Translations under genes and position numbers: made by a program | Source: Anabas testudineus | Lineage: Eukaryota > Chordata > Actinopteri > Anabantiformes > Anabantidae | Length of the DNA: 64,000 nucleotides | Assembly (NCBI RefSeq): GCF_900324465.2 | Contig: NC_046626.1 | Span: 5,415,459-5,479,458, forward strand | Direction of reading: 5' to 3' | In this document: piece by piece, positions 26,058 through 38,275 of the stretch | Numbering within the stretch: the first letter of the stretch is position 1 | How the letters are laid out: each line of letters begins with the position of its first letter | The notes under the pieces: generated by a model | Told to the model about the DNA's origin: nothing | The model's database searches: none | Seen by the model: the letters and a program-made list of their open reading frames with translations, nothing else

Positions 26058-29000
26058 TTAGAAACGGCTATTTGCCAGGGTGAGCATAAAGCGTGGCAGG
26101 CGAAGGAATGAGGGGACAACATATGAGAGCCAGGACAGATATGGGACCTGGGCTAAGAGGAATTTAAATGAAGTGTAATCAGCTACAATCCGCCCTGCAA
26201 ATAAAAAGAAGAACAATGTATTAAAAGTAAGTGCATATTGGTATTTTTAAAACATCAAGCTTGAAATCTTAAAAAAAACAAACTAAGAGAGCAAATACAA
26301 ATGTACCATCAATATCCTGTATTCCATAGCGCCTTGCCAGGTCACAAGTCAGTAGAACTTTTCCAGTCAGCGACATCAGCTTTTTATCTTTCAAGAAGAG
26401 AGAGAAAATCATATAGTAGTAAAGTAAGTTTAGTTGGAAACTAAACAAGTGTTCCAAAATTGATGAGTTGAATCAGTAAGTACTCTTTTAGTTCCTGAAG
26501 CCATGCTACAATGAACAGCACAAACACATCAAATATAGTATGTGCACACAGGCGCACAAATACTCCTCTAAAACCTTTCTCTAGTAACCAGGTTACCCTT
26601 GGCTTTGTCGAGTAAGCTGATTTCTTAGCTGTCAAGTAAACGGGAAACCTGGTTTCTATAAATGGGGCAGGTAATTAGATGAAACTTGATTGCCCCATGT
26701 AGATTTCTAGTAGAAAAATCAGTTTTCTCTGCCATGTATATGCAAGTTTCTAGTTGTTTTAAAAAAAAGTACATGTATACATGCAGCGTTATCTGCTACA
26801 GAACTGGAGAACTTAATGCCATTTCAGCCTGCATTACAATCAGCTTAACAATCTGTCTGTGAAGAGAAAACCATCTCCAGTATAATCCTACCTTTTGCCA
26901 GGCTGACAATGCACTTCCCGCTCACTTCTGTGGTTTCCCCATTGGCAAATACATCCCTGAGCTGAGTAAAAGTAAAAACAATTATTTAGTAATAAACTAA
27001 AGAACCTACCATGAATAAGAATTTACTGTTAAAGAAACGTTTACCTTAGAATCTACACCATCTGGTGTTTCCTTATTCAGTATGAACTGAGACACCAGCT
27101 CTGTCTGTACTGCTCCTGGCCATAAGCTCACAGAAACTACTCCCCGCCTTTGGAGTTCAACAGCCATGTCTGCTGCGAGCCTATCACACTGGAAAATAAA
27201 CCACAAAACAAATATTTGTTACATTGACAAGATATGCCCAAATATACAGTTAAGTATTGGAACGTAACTGACAGGTGTTTCTTGTTCCCCAGGTGTGTCA
27301 AGTCAGATTGGTTCTCAAAGAATAAATAGCTCTAAATGTCTACACTTGCTTTTAGTGTTAGGTTATACCTGTGAAGACATTTACTGTCAAAAGAATAATC
27401 AACATTAAATATAGAGAGCTGTCTATGGGAGAAAAGATAAAGAGAGAAACCACTGCTGTACTGAGCAACATCCACCTAACAGGTCAGTTAAAAGAAAAAC
27501 AACAAGCACGGTGAAGGTAGAATCATGAATTAGGCTTTCATAGCTGCTTCTGGAACAGGATCACTAATTTTTACTGATGCTATAATTGGTGATGGCAGCG
27601 GGATGAATTTAGAGGTGTACAGCAAAAATGCCAAAAGAAGAAACAAACAATAGTTTGGTGATGTCAATGAGTCACAGGTGTGATGGAGTTAGTGCAGCAA
27701 CATCCAAATTTGTAGTTTACTTTAAAACAATCTTCCATAAATTTAGACAAATATTTGGGTCATCTGAAATAAAGTGCAATCTTTTCTGTTGTTTAACAGG
27801 CACATCAAATAAAAGCTGAAATTGTGAACTCATCTCATAGCTTATGATCTTAAACTCTTATGTGTAGCAAAAACAAATACATTTCCATCCGTGAAGGGGG
27901 TCTGTGAACAGAAATGTATTCATAAAACCCCACCCCCCAACAAGAAACAATTCTATGAGGAGGTGTTCAAGTAATTTTGACCATACCGTTACAGCTGACA
28001 GTTTACAATTAAGACTCATCTTGAGGGTTTCATTTCAAATTCAATCTTATGGAATCTTTCTTGAAAGCTACAATTATGGAAATGTTATCACTGTTCAAAC
28101 ACATACAAACTGACTCTAAATCTAGTAGAGTAAAGAACTTACAGCAGCTTTACCAACACCGTATGGCACATTGAAGAGGTACCGCAGCCCTCCCATAGAT
28201 GAAATGGTGACTATCAAACCTCGGCCTTGAGCCACCATCAACCGAGACGCGTAAACGGAGAAAAAATAGTGGCCCCTTAAAGAAATATAATTTAAAAAAA
28301 ATAAAACAAGATTTCAGTCAACCTGTTTAGGTTAGATACTTGTTATAAAAAGCGAAATCATTTTGCTTGAATTTACAGTGAATCTAAAATATTCTATATT
28401 CTGTAAAAGCTATGACCACTAAACACAAAGCTAATACAGAGAAAAGCAAGTTAGTCACAGCTGATGTCTAGACAACTGTCAATACACATGATGTAATATG
28501 CTGACTCATATTTCAGACTTTACTGAGCACAAAAACACACCTAAGGCCTGTGTTATTGATGGAATCCCAAATGACTGGATCGGTTTCCCAGAACTTCTTC
28601 CCCATATTTTCAAAGATCTCCTGCAAAAACACATCACAATCATTCAGCGAGCACTTTGTAGTTGTTCTTCTTTTCAGTTGTTTAATTGTTTCACAATGAG
28701 TGTGTCCACAACTGAATTTACTATTTTAATTTTGCCATAGACCAAGAAGTGTTTCATGTCCGTGCAGTATGAACCTGTACTCCAGCATAAGCATTGTTAA
28801 CCAGGATGTCCAGCCTGCCATTCTGTTCACGTTTGAGCCGTTCAAACAACTGTTCAATATCTTCATCTTTTGTAGAATCGCAGACAACTGGCACACAGTT
28901 CCCACCTCTCTCCTTCACCTGCATTGAGAACAAAAGTAACGGCTGTAAAGAATATCAACACATTCTGACTGAAACCCTACTTCTACAAAGCAAAATTAGT

Positions 29001-29336
29001 CCCCTGTATTTAAAGCACAGAGAGTGTAATTCACCAGACATTCAGTGGAAGGAGAAAATTCAGAGTTTTGGGATCTGATCCTATTAAAATGCAAATAGAT
29101 GGCATTTTTAGCAAGAGATAGGTTTTCCATCTCAACCTAACATCTGTCTGACTGAGCCATGTTAAAGAAAATGCCCACTCAGATTTTTTTACCTCTGCAG
29201 CAGTATGTTTCAGAGTCCTCTCCTGGCGCCCTGTGATGTAGACGGTAGCTCCTGCCTCAGACAGCTGGAGAGCTATTCCCCTCCCAATACCTCTGGAGGC
29301 ACCTGTTACCACACACACCCAGCCAGATAGGGCCAT
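26058..29336 (-). CDS. dhrs1: DHRS1, short-chain dehydrogenase/reductase
   Basis: Eight coding exons: 29193-29336, 28775-28918, 28541-28620, 28143-28275, 27045-27188, 26892-26961, 26307-26387, 26058-26194. They total 933 bases, 310 residues (human DHRS1 has 313). The start is MALSGWVCVVTGASRGIGRG, with the TGxxxGIG cofactor motif at residues 11-18. NN at 89-90 belongs to the NNAG-like motif, catalytic Ser is near 148-149 (ISSMGG) and the YxxxK pair is Y161-K165. The C terminus has the DHRS1-specific LTCDLARRYGIQDIDG segment and a hydrophobic tail. Human DHRS1 is an NADPH-dependent reductase of steroids and xenobiotics associated with the ER. A splice acceptor directly precedes the ATG; a likely 5' untranslated exon ends at about 29422. 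All key residues are present, so this copy should be functional. Confidence 0.94.
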
Positions 29337-31275
29337 CTTCTCTGTGGGGAGGAAAACACACCACTTACAATAAACAGTAAGCATAAACACAACATGACAA
29401 CTGGACTGGCCTCTCACCTACCTGGCACCACTCTGGAGTATAACTCAGGTATTTAACCAACTTTTCTCAGACTCCACCCTTTAAAAACTACTTTGATAAC
29501 AAGTCCAGTTGTCGTGATTCGCCTTCCAGGTAACTTCATCTGGATGACTGGGAATCATCAACATGTCAAATGTTGAGTACACAAGATGAAAAGAGATCAA
29601 CCGGGTGATAAACTAAAAATAAAAGTTGAAACTTGGTTGCATTAGTGAAACTGCGCTGTCACCACCCACAGTCCATAGTTCACTTGAACTCGGCCCCTGC
29701 CTTACTACATCAGGTCCACTCACTGTTAGTCAGCACTACGCCTGAGCAGCTGACATTTGACCCTGATGTTTTAAGGACGACATCACTGATCAGTGGTTTA
29801 TCACTGATACGTTTAACAATTATTAACATAGCATGAAACACAATGTAAACTGCCACACAATTGTCAAACTGTATTCCCACTATAAAATAGCATATTAATC
29901 TATTAACAGTGACAGTTTACCAATGACCTTTAGGGACGTACTGACAAAACACACTCTGTTAGTAGCTCGTATTCGAAATAAAAACACACTTTAATGTGAT
30001 GTTTTTGTTACTTAACGTTTTCTTTCCCGAGAAACTCACAACTTGTTTACTCGAAATCAAGCTTCTGTTGTTAATTAACACAACGGGTTCAAAGCCTAAA
30101 AGTTGTGAAAAAATGTTCAAACTTTATGTAAGACCAGTAATTTTACCTTATTTAAACAGAAAGCGTTGGATTTGGTTTGTCAGGTCCCAGTAACAGTTCC
30201 ACGGAAGATACCGACAAGGAAACAGATCTATGATAATGTCAGTGCTGGGTTGTTGCTGCTGTTATGTTGTAAACGCCGCAGGCTGCGACAAACAATGTGT
30301 CAAATACGACGCGATCAAGGCTCCGTATCACGACAATATCGCGAGAACACGCGAGACGGAGTGTGCCCACGGTAAAAAAAAACAAAAAAAAAAACACTTA
30401 AATAAAACCCGTAATTCCTCTTTTTGTTTTAACCAGACCAGAAAATCTAAACACCACTCGCACATACAGGATATTCAGGTTTTACTGTGATTAAACGGTA
30501 TGATGATAAACCTCCGATGACGCAGTGAGCTTTTGACTTTTGTTAGCTCCCGTGTGTGACGCATGCGCTGTTATGCTGTTGGCTTGTTGGCTAATACTCT
30601 GATTTTAATCAGCTGGAGGCAGTTGTGGTTTCATTGATAACAGTTGACACAACAAGGCAAAGTCATGATGAGTGTCAGAGGGGGACTTTGATTTGGATTT
30701 AGCCCTTAACAATGCACACGATGGCGCTGTAATCTTGCTAAAGGGGACCCTATTAATGTGAGGCTACTAATGGAAATTAGTGGTAATGGTGCTTATAAAT
30801 ATGCAATAGCTCAGGGGAATACTTTGACGGTTGTGTCGTTTATTTTAAGGCTATTCACTGGCTTTTAACAAATTAAATATGTCTTGCGTGCCAATAAAAA
30901 CCTCTTCATTTACAAGTAGAAACAATAGCAGTAGTATCACTAAATAATGCAGTGTTTTGGCCTATTTTGACTGGGTGATTGTGTGTTTGGCAAAAAAAAA
31001 AAAAAAGCCCTGAGCCTGTGATTCCTATTTGTATTTAGTACATTTCTGGAGTATCATAAAACACAATGTGCACCATTTTGCAAAATGTTTCAAGATAAAC
31101 AGGGCAAATGTCTCTTGGCATACTTTGTATTAATATATTAGTTTAGTGACTGGTTGAGATAGTTTACTGGAACAGTGTTAGATAAAGAGGGATCCTGAAA
31201 CACAGCTCTTCCAGGGTTATCCTTGTATCACACCTCTGGACAGTAGTGGTTTTGGTTTGGATCCCCAAACATATA
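29337..31275. other. dhrs1 5' region and gene-poor spacer
   Basis: A probable dhrs1 5' untranslated exon lies at about 29422-29485, ending in a CCAG|GTAGGTGAG donor on the minus strand. Around 30180-30560 there are scattered CpGs but no coding exon I can support; the Cys-rich ORF at 30230 has no recognisable domain. The remainder is AT-rich. Confidence 0.35.
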
Positions 31276-32499
31276 CAGTGGGTAGAGAAATATTCAGACC
31301 CCCTTAAATTTTCACTCTTTGTTATAATACAGCCATTTGCTAAAATCATTTAAGTTCATTTTTTCCCTCATTAAAAGTACACACAGCACCCCATATTGAC
31401 AGAAAAACACAGAATTGTTGACATTTTTGCAGATTTACTAAAAAAGGAAAACTGAACTAGCACATGGTCATAAGTATTCAGACCCTTTGCTCAGTAGGAG
31501 CACCCTTTTGATCTAATACAGCCATGAGTGTTTTTAGGAAAGATGCAACAAGTATTTTACACCTGGATTTGGGGATCCTCTGCCATTCCTCCTTGCAGAT
31601 CCTCTCCACTCCTCTGCACTCTGAAGGTTTTCGTCTAGTATATCCCTGTACTTGGCCGCATTCATCTTTCCCTCGATTGCAACCAGTCGTCCTTTCCCTG
31701 CAGCTGAAAAAAAACACCCCCACAGCATGATGCTGCCACCACCATGCTTCACTGTTGGTACTGTATTAGACAGGTGAACAGTGTCTGGTTTTCTCCACAC
31801 ATACCGCTTAGAATTAAGGCCAAAAAGTTCTATCTTGGTCTCATCAGACGAGAGAATCTTATTTCTCACCATCTTGGAGTCCTTCAGGTGTTTTTTAGCA
31901 AACTCCATGCGGGCTTTCATGTGTCTTGCACTGAGGAGAGGCTTCTGTCGGGCCACTTTGCCATAAAGCCCCGACTGGTGGAGGGCTGCAGTGATGGTTG
32001 ACTTTCTACAACTTTCTCCCATCTCCCGACTGCATCTCTGGAACACAGCCACAGTGATCTTTGGGTTTGGCCAGCTCTAGGAAGGGCTCTGGTCGTCTCA
32101 AATGTCTTCCATTTAAGGATTATGGAGGCCAATGTGCTCTTAGGAACCTTAAGTGCAGAAGATATGTTTTTTGTAACCTTAGCCAGATATGTGCCTTGCC
32201 ACAATTCTGTCTCTGAGCTCTTCAGGCAGTGCCTTTAACCTCATGATTCTCATTTGCTCTGACATGCACTGTGAGCTGTAAGGTCTTTTATAGAGAGGTG
32301 TGTCGCTTTCCTAATCAAGTCCAATCAGTATAATCAAACACAGCTGGACTCAAATGAAGGTGTAGGACCATCTCACGGATGATCAGAAGAAATGGACAGC
32401 ACCTGAGTTAAATATACGAGTGTTACAGCAAAGGGTCTGAATACTTATGACAATGTGATATTTCAGTTTTTCTTTTCTTTATACTTTCCGTACCCACTG
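31276..32499 (-). mobile_element. Tc1/mariner transposon, internally deleted (1224 bp)
   Basis: Ends read CAGTGGGTAGAGAAA (left) and, inverted, CAGTGGGTACGGAAA (right), flanked by TA at 31274-31275 and 32500-32501. The minus strand carries transposase remnants from an ATG near 32244 (MRLKALPEELRDRIVARH) through the helix-turn-helix region and [12 protein letters not shown]. The catalytic stretch between the second Asp and the Glu (normally DNDPKHT to SPDLNPIEHLW) is absent, and at least one frame change is present. Full-length relatives are about 1.6 kb, so an internal deletion explains the size. Confidence 0.87.
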
Positions 32500-32666
32500 T
32501 ATATTTCCATCAATTGAGTTGACCAGATTTTTTTTTTTCTAGTTTAGTCTAGTTTTCTAGTTTTTACACAAGTGGCGTCACACAAAAAGCGTCCTGGATA
32601 GAGAGACTTACTCAATCATTGTGAACAAATAACCTTTACAGGAATGTTGCAGACAACAGAGAATAC

Positions 32667-32677
32667 TGTGTGTGTGT

Positions 32678-32710
<33 letters not shown>
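32667..32710. repeat. GT microsatellite
   Basis: A run of about 22 GT units with one interruption (GAG) near 32682. Confidence 0.9.
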
Positions 32711-33286
32711 GAGGTTCAGTTTAGTCACACAGTTCATTGATTTGTCCTTATTCAGAATAATGATTTGGTATTCAGAGTTAGTGGGGGGACCTTTATCACC
32801 TAATGTTTGAGTATTGGTTACTGGCATCCCATGGATAGAAAACTGTTACTAACTCATTATCAACTTGTGCATTTTACTGGAAGCATGCAAAGAAAATAAA
32901 CATAGGCAGACTACATTTTCAAGCCAAAAGTAGCAAATGCTATCTTGTGATAGCATACATGTATTTTTAATTGTTGAAACAACTCTATTACAGTGTGCAA
33001 CTGTGGCATTTGCAAAGATTGTAAATACTGTTTGCTTGTCTTTTGCCTGTAAAAACTGGTCAACTTGTACTTTGACCTTAAATTAACTAAATCTTACCAC
33101 AGTGTTTGCTGAAGATAAACAAAATCATCTGAACAGAACTGTGTCAGTCCTACGTTTTCTCAAACATTGTATAATTCCACTGTTTTAGTGCATATACTGG
33201 GAAACGGATCCGGAAGATCACTGTTATCTCTCCTTTTTTGGGAAATAATCCCAACCCCAGACATTGATCGCTGTGGTTCAGTGGTG

Positions 33287-33295
33287 TATAAAAAG
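33287..33295 (+). promoter_or_regulatory. TATA box of the coiled-coil/B30.2 gene
   Basis: TATAAAAAG lies 41-49 bases before the start codon at 33336. With normal 25-30 base spacing the transcription start would be about 33315-33320, giving a 5'UTR of only about 20 bases. Confidence 0.6.
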
Positions 33296-33335
33296 CGTTT
33301 ATAAAGAAGACGGTTCTGTGACAGAGGTTGGCGCA

Positions 33336-36300
33336 ATGGCTGGAGGTTCTTGCTTCATTTGGATTCTGCTGCTTCTCTCGTGTGTCTTTCAACTGCCTGA
33401 CAGTAGACATGGTAAACTACATTATTTCATATATTGTAGTTGATTTAATGCCATTACATTTAATTGTTTTTTAACCGTGCTTTCTCCTTGTTTTCCTCAG
33501 TTCCCCAAGATGTCCATACTTCAGTCAGTCATGAAGGAAGCGCACATTTGAAGGACATACTTTCCCACATCCCAGTGAGTCCCCACAACTGCAATATAAA
33601 AGTATTAAATAAGATAAACACAGACAGACGTATAGAAATTACTATTTAAAAAGTAATAGTTAAATATGCTGTTTACTACCTTTTTTACCTCAGATAACCC
33701 TACCAGATGGAATTGATCCCAACAATATAAATATAACGGTATGTAAAGAAAACTTTTTAAAGGCTTTTTAAGTTTTTGTGTGTTTTATTGTTCAAGTAAT
33801 TCAGTATATTTTGTTTTCTTACAGTCAATAATTATCAAAACCTGTACAGGTGAGTAGCACCTAGCAATATGTGCTTGCCAATCTATTGGTAAAGCCAATG
33901 TTTATTGGTTTGGCATCTATGCAGTGAGATGATACAAATACATCAATAGTTATTATATAAATGCAGCGGGCCATTGTACATTGTACTCTTTAATTTTTTC
34001 TGACTTATCATTGCTATCATGCCTTACCAGGTTTGAAGGAACAGTTGACGTTGCTCAGCAAACAGCTTCAGGAGACAACTCTCAAAAACAGACAACTAGG
34101 TGAGTGTCATTCTTTTAGGTCCTGAGCTATGGGACTATTTAGGACTAGTGAGCTCAACTTCTTCTGTAACACACGTTGTACTCGTTCTAACAGACGAGGA
34201 ATCTTTTGGGTTAAAGAGCAAAGTCAGACTTCTGGAAGTGCAGCTTGCGACATGCAGTTCGACAGCCCCTGCTGTTAGTGGCTGTAAGTGTTAAATAGTA
34301 AACCCCACCCTAAATAAGGCATGCACATACACGTAAGAAAATACATATGTAAAATATAATCATCATAATAATCTTATAATTAATATCTTTAATTCCTTGG
34401 CAGGTTATCACACTGAGCTGCAAAATAGAATAAAACAGCTACTGGAGACCTTCGATAGTGATGCATTTCAGAGTAAGTTTACCTAACTGAAAAACACAAA
34501 ATAATTTGTTTATTATTATTATTACACATTTTGAGTAGTTTTCTTATCAAATGGTAATGCAAACCTGTTGTTTTTTCTAGTTCTGAAAATCATTCAACTT
34601 ACCAACGAAGTCAACACATTGCAGAATAAGATCAGACTTGCTGCTGTTAATTCTACTGAAAGTACCGCTGCAAGTAGATGTGAGTTTGGATTTACTGTGT
34701 TACAGTAACATTGTGTCTTCCATTACTGACAAAACAATAAATGTCAATATTCTTTTAAACTTGAAATATTTGAACTTGGCTACAGCTACTTGATATTTCC
34801 AAAGTTAATCCTTGTGGGAGCTTTTGTCTGAATGGATTTTTAAACCTCGGCGATATGTCTGTAAATTTAAATGTCTCATATCTAAACTTGTGTTGTGCAG
34901 TGCTACAGACGGAGCTGCAAGAGAATATAAATGAACTGAACGCTAAGAAGCAGCTAGTTGAAAGAAGCAACACAAACTCTATACTCAGTAAGGGCCTTTT
35001 TTAAAATTTACAAGAAGAAGTTACTGATCCTGCTCTGTACATGTTTGTATGCTCTGTACGTGATCGTAAAATGACGTAAAATGTTGTTTGTGTGTTCAGT
35101 TTTTGACATCATCACACTGCAAAAGGAGATATGGGCTTTAGAACATGAAGAGTCAAGAAAAGGAGGAAGTAGTCTTCAGCCGGACAAGAGAATTCTAGGT
35201 AGAGAATGCAAGAGTTTTTTTGCATGATTAAACTATATCATTTTTCAGTTTAACAGGTTATTTTATTTTACCATTTTACTTATTCAGCATTTTCTGTATT
35301 TAAATTTGTTTCCCTGCTTAATCGCATTGGCTTCATCAGATCTACAAGAACAACTGAACAAGAAGATCAGTGAGCTGAGAGGCACTGGTGATGCCAGCAC
35401 AGATAGTAAGTGCATCTCCACATTTCTAAACATTTCCTTTATAGCTTACATCATCGAAAATTTCCTGACGCACACTCTCCATTGGTTCTCCAGTGCTGGA
35501 GCTGATTTCTGTGCACAGTAAAATTGCAGCAATAGAGAGGCTCATTGCTGTCTATATTGAAAAATCCAAAACTGATGCCGCTGGTGAGTTGTCTTTTGTA
35601 TATGTTCTTATATATGAGATGTAAGTGTTTTGTAGATCTTTTTTCACATGTGACATACAGTACACATAGCAGAGCTGCACAAAGCCTTTATTCTTGTTTC
35701 TTTCTCAGATTATCAGAGGCAGTGGAGACAAAAGACAGATCTCCTGAAACAGAAGATTTTACAGCTGAATCGTAATGAAAACGATCAGAAACTTAGTAAG
35801 GGTTAAACTCAACGAAATGCTTGTTTTTCTTCTTCTTGTGTTCTTGTGTTTACTGTAGCTTTAATTTGAGATCCTCTTTCATTGTTCTCCAGCTGAGGCC
35901 ATTCTGCAAATTCAGGGCGAGGTGGAACATTTGAGACAGTTAATAGCAAATACCAAAAAGATGTCAGACTCCCAAGTTAAAGGTGAATAACCCACAGCTT
36001 TGAAATTTGATTTCTAGGGTGGAGATACATGTGAGATTATCAAAGTATAATCAGATCTTGTAGTTATTTTAACATCAGTCTTTTCTTTCACTTTAGAGCT
36101 AAGAGTTACTTGGCAGTCGGAGAAAAAACAGCAGGAACGCCTACAGAAACAGCTAGAGGAAACCGATTACGCTCAGGCACAACTGAGTACGTACAAGTGT
36201 GAAAAAGAGGTGGACTGAAGCTTAATTCAAAATGATCACATATTCACACTGGAAAAAAAGAAATATAACCTCCAGCAGTTAAAGTCTAAACATTAAAGTG

Positions 36301-38220
36301 TTGTTTTTTATTCCTTTGCTTTGACCAGTCATAAAAATCATCAGCACAATGAAAGAGTTGAGAGAGGCGCAGACGGAGGAGACAACATCAACTAATCCCA
36401 CGAGTGGGTCATTTCCTGCTAATTCTATTGATGGATTAAAGTGGATAGCATTTATTCTCCAAGGCTCAGCATAAACATTATCGTAACAGTAACTTAAAAT
36501 TATATCTCTGGCTCAATCTTAATATATGGTGTAACCATGGTGACAAAATTACTATTTTTGGAACAGTTTTGACTTATGTCCCTTACTTTGGTTCTAATCA
36601 GCCCTACTGGCTCTGCTTCAAGTCAAAGAAAGGGACTACGCTAAAGCTCAGGCTGAAATAAAGGGTGAGTCCTGTTTATTTTCGTCTAATCATCTAAGTA
36701 AGATTTTTTTAAAGTTTCATTCAACAATTTCAACAATATCTTTGGTCACCTGACGTCTTGTATCAAATGACAGAACTACAGAGGAAACTGCTATCAAAGA
36801 CTGAACAATGTTCTGGACCTGAGGAGAGATATGACCGTAAGATAGGAGTCTGATTCCCCTAAAGGCTTTGATTATTCATGTTTAAATTAGACTCACTTAT
36901 CTCACGTGTCTGTTTCTATCAGAAGCAAAGACTGAATTTGAACTGAAGATCGCAGAGCTCAACAGTACAAGGGACTCCAAAGCAGCCCTCAGTGAGAGTG
37001 GTTTCTCATGCTTAGTTTCTCTTCAGTACTGAAAACAAATATTTGTTCCCAAATTGCAAGTAGTGATCTTTGTTCTGTTTTTTTTTTTCTGGGTCAGTTC
37101 TGACTGCGATAAACCTGAATGATGAGATTAGGGCACTAAAGGAGCTGATCGTCACAACAGAGAATCCAGAGAGGATCTCGGGTAAGTAGTAATATAACAA
37201 TATGTCAAGAACATGTGACACTACAGTTATGTGAATACATCATGATTTGTATTTGCTATTTATGCATAAACAGACAGTCCAGGCCTATAGGAATTATTGT
37301 GCAGGGCTGTCTGGGAGTCGAGTAAAGAGTTATAGTCAAAAACACCTAGTTTAAGAATAAAAACTAAAATAATAAATATTATGGTAAGTTTGAAAGTATT
37401 GCCCATGGTATTGCATATTGTGGTGTTGTACATGGAAACCATTTAGTTTTGTATTAGGAAATGTGTATTCTTTAATGTGAGTCTATCCGTGACCTCTGCT
37501 TCTCTTTGTCTCACGACAGAGCTGCAGAGGCAACTGGAGGAGAAACAACAAGAACTGAACTCCAAGACTGCAGACATTGAGAGACTGATTGACAACCACA
37601 TAACAAGTCAGCTCCTTTATTTGAGCCCTTGTGACAATCCAAGTCATTCCTAAAGTCTTTATTTTTTAAGATTAACTCATTTTGCCTTTATCTCAATTTG
37701 TTACAAATGACATACATCGACAGAGTCCACAAAGAAATACTGTGAGTGTGAAAACAATAGAGATTAGTCAGTAGATAGATGGAGAAAACAGCTACAGCAT
37801 AGGACCAGTGATACTGACAGTGTCTCCAAGTCTTGTACAGAAAGATGAAATAATAAGGAACATTGAGAAACTGGATTAACAGGACTATATAAACCATTTA
37901 TATAAGGTTTCTATATTTCAGTTTTGAGAATCATTCAGCTACAGGATGATATAAAGGACCATGAGAAAACAGCTATCAATGGGACCACAGGCAACCGTTT
38001 AAGAGGTTAGCTAATTGTTACATTTTAAATACCAGCTAGTGGTGGAAGTCAGAAATGACAACTGAAAATGTATATTTGAGAGATGGTATTTACGTTCTGT
38101 TCCAGAGTTGCAAAACAAAGTGGATGGTCTCATCAGTGAAATAGACAATCGAGATGAAAACACAAAACTGAGTAAGTCGGGAATAAGTGTTTTTGCAGTC
38201 TTATTATTTAGGTTTTTGAG

Positions 38221-38275
<55 letters not shown>

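Noticed and set aside
30230-30490. 86-codon ORF with a Cys-rich start
   Set aside because: No domain, signal peptide or splice context; ends in low-complexity Lys/Asn sequence.
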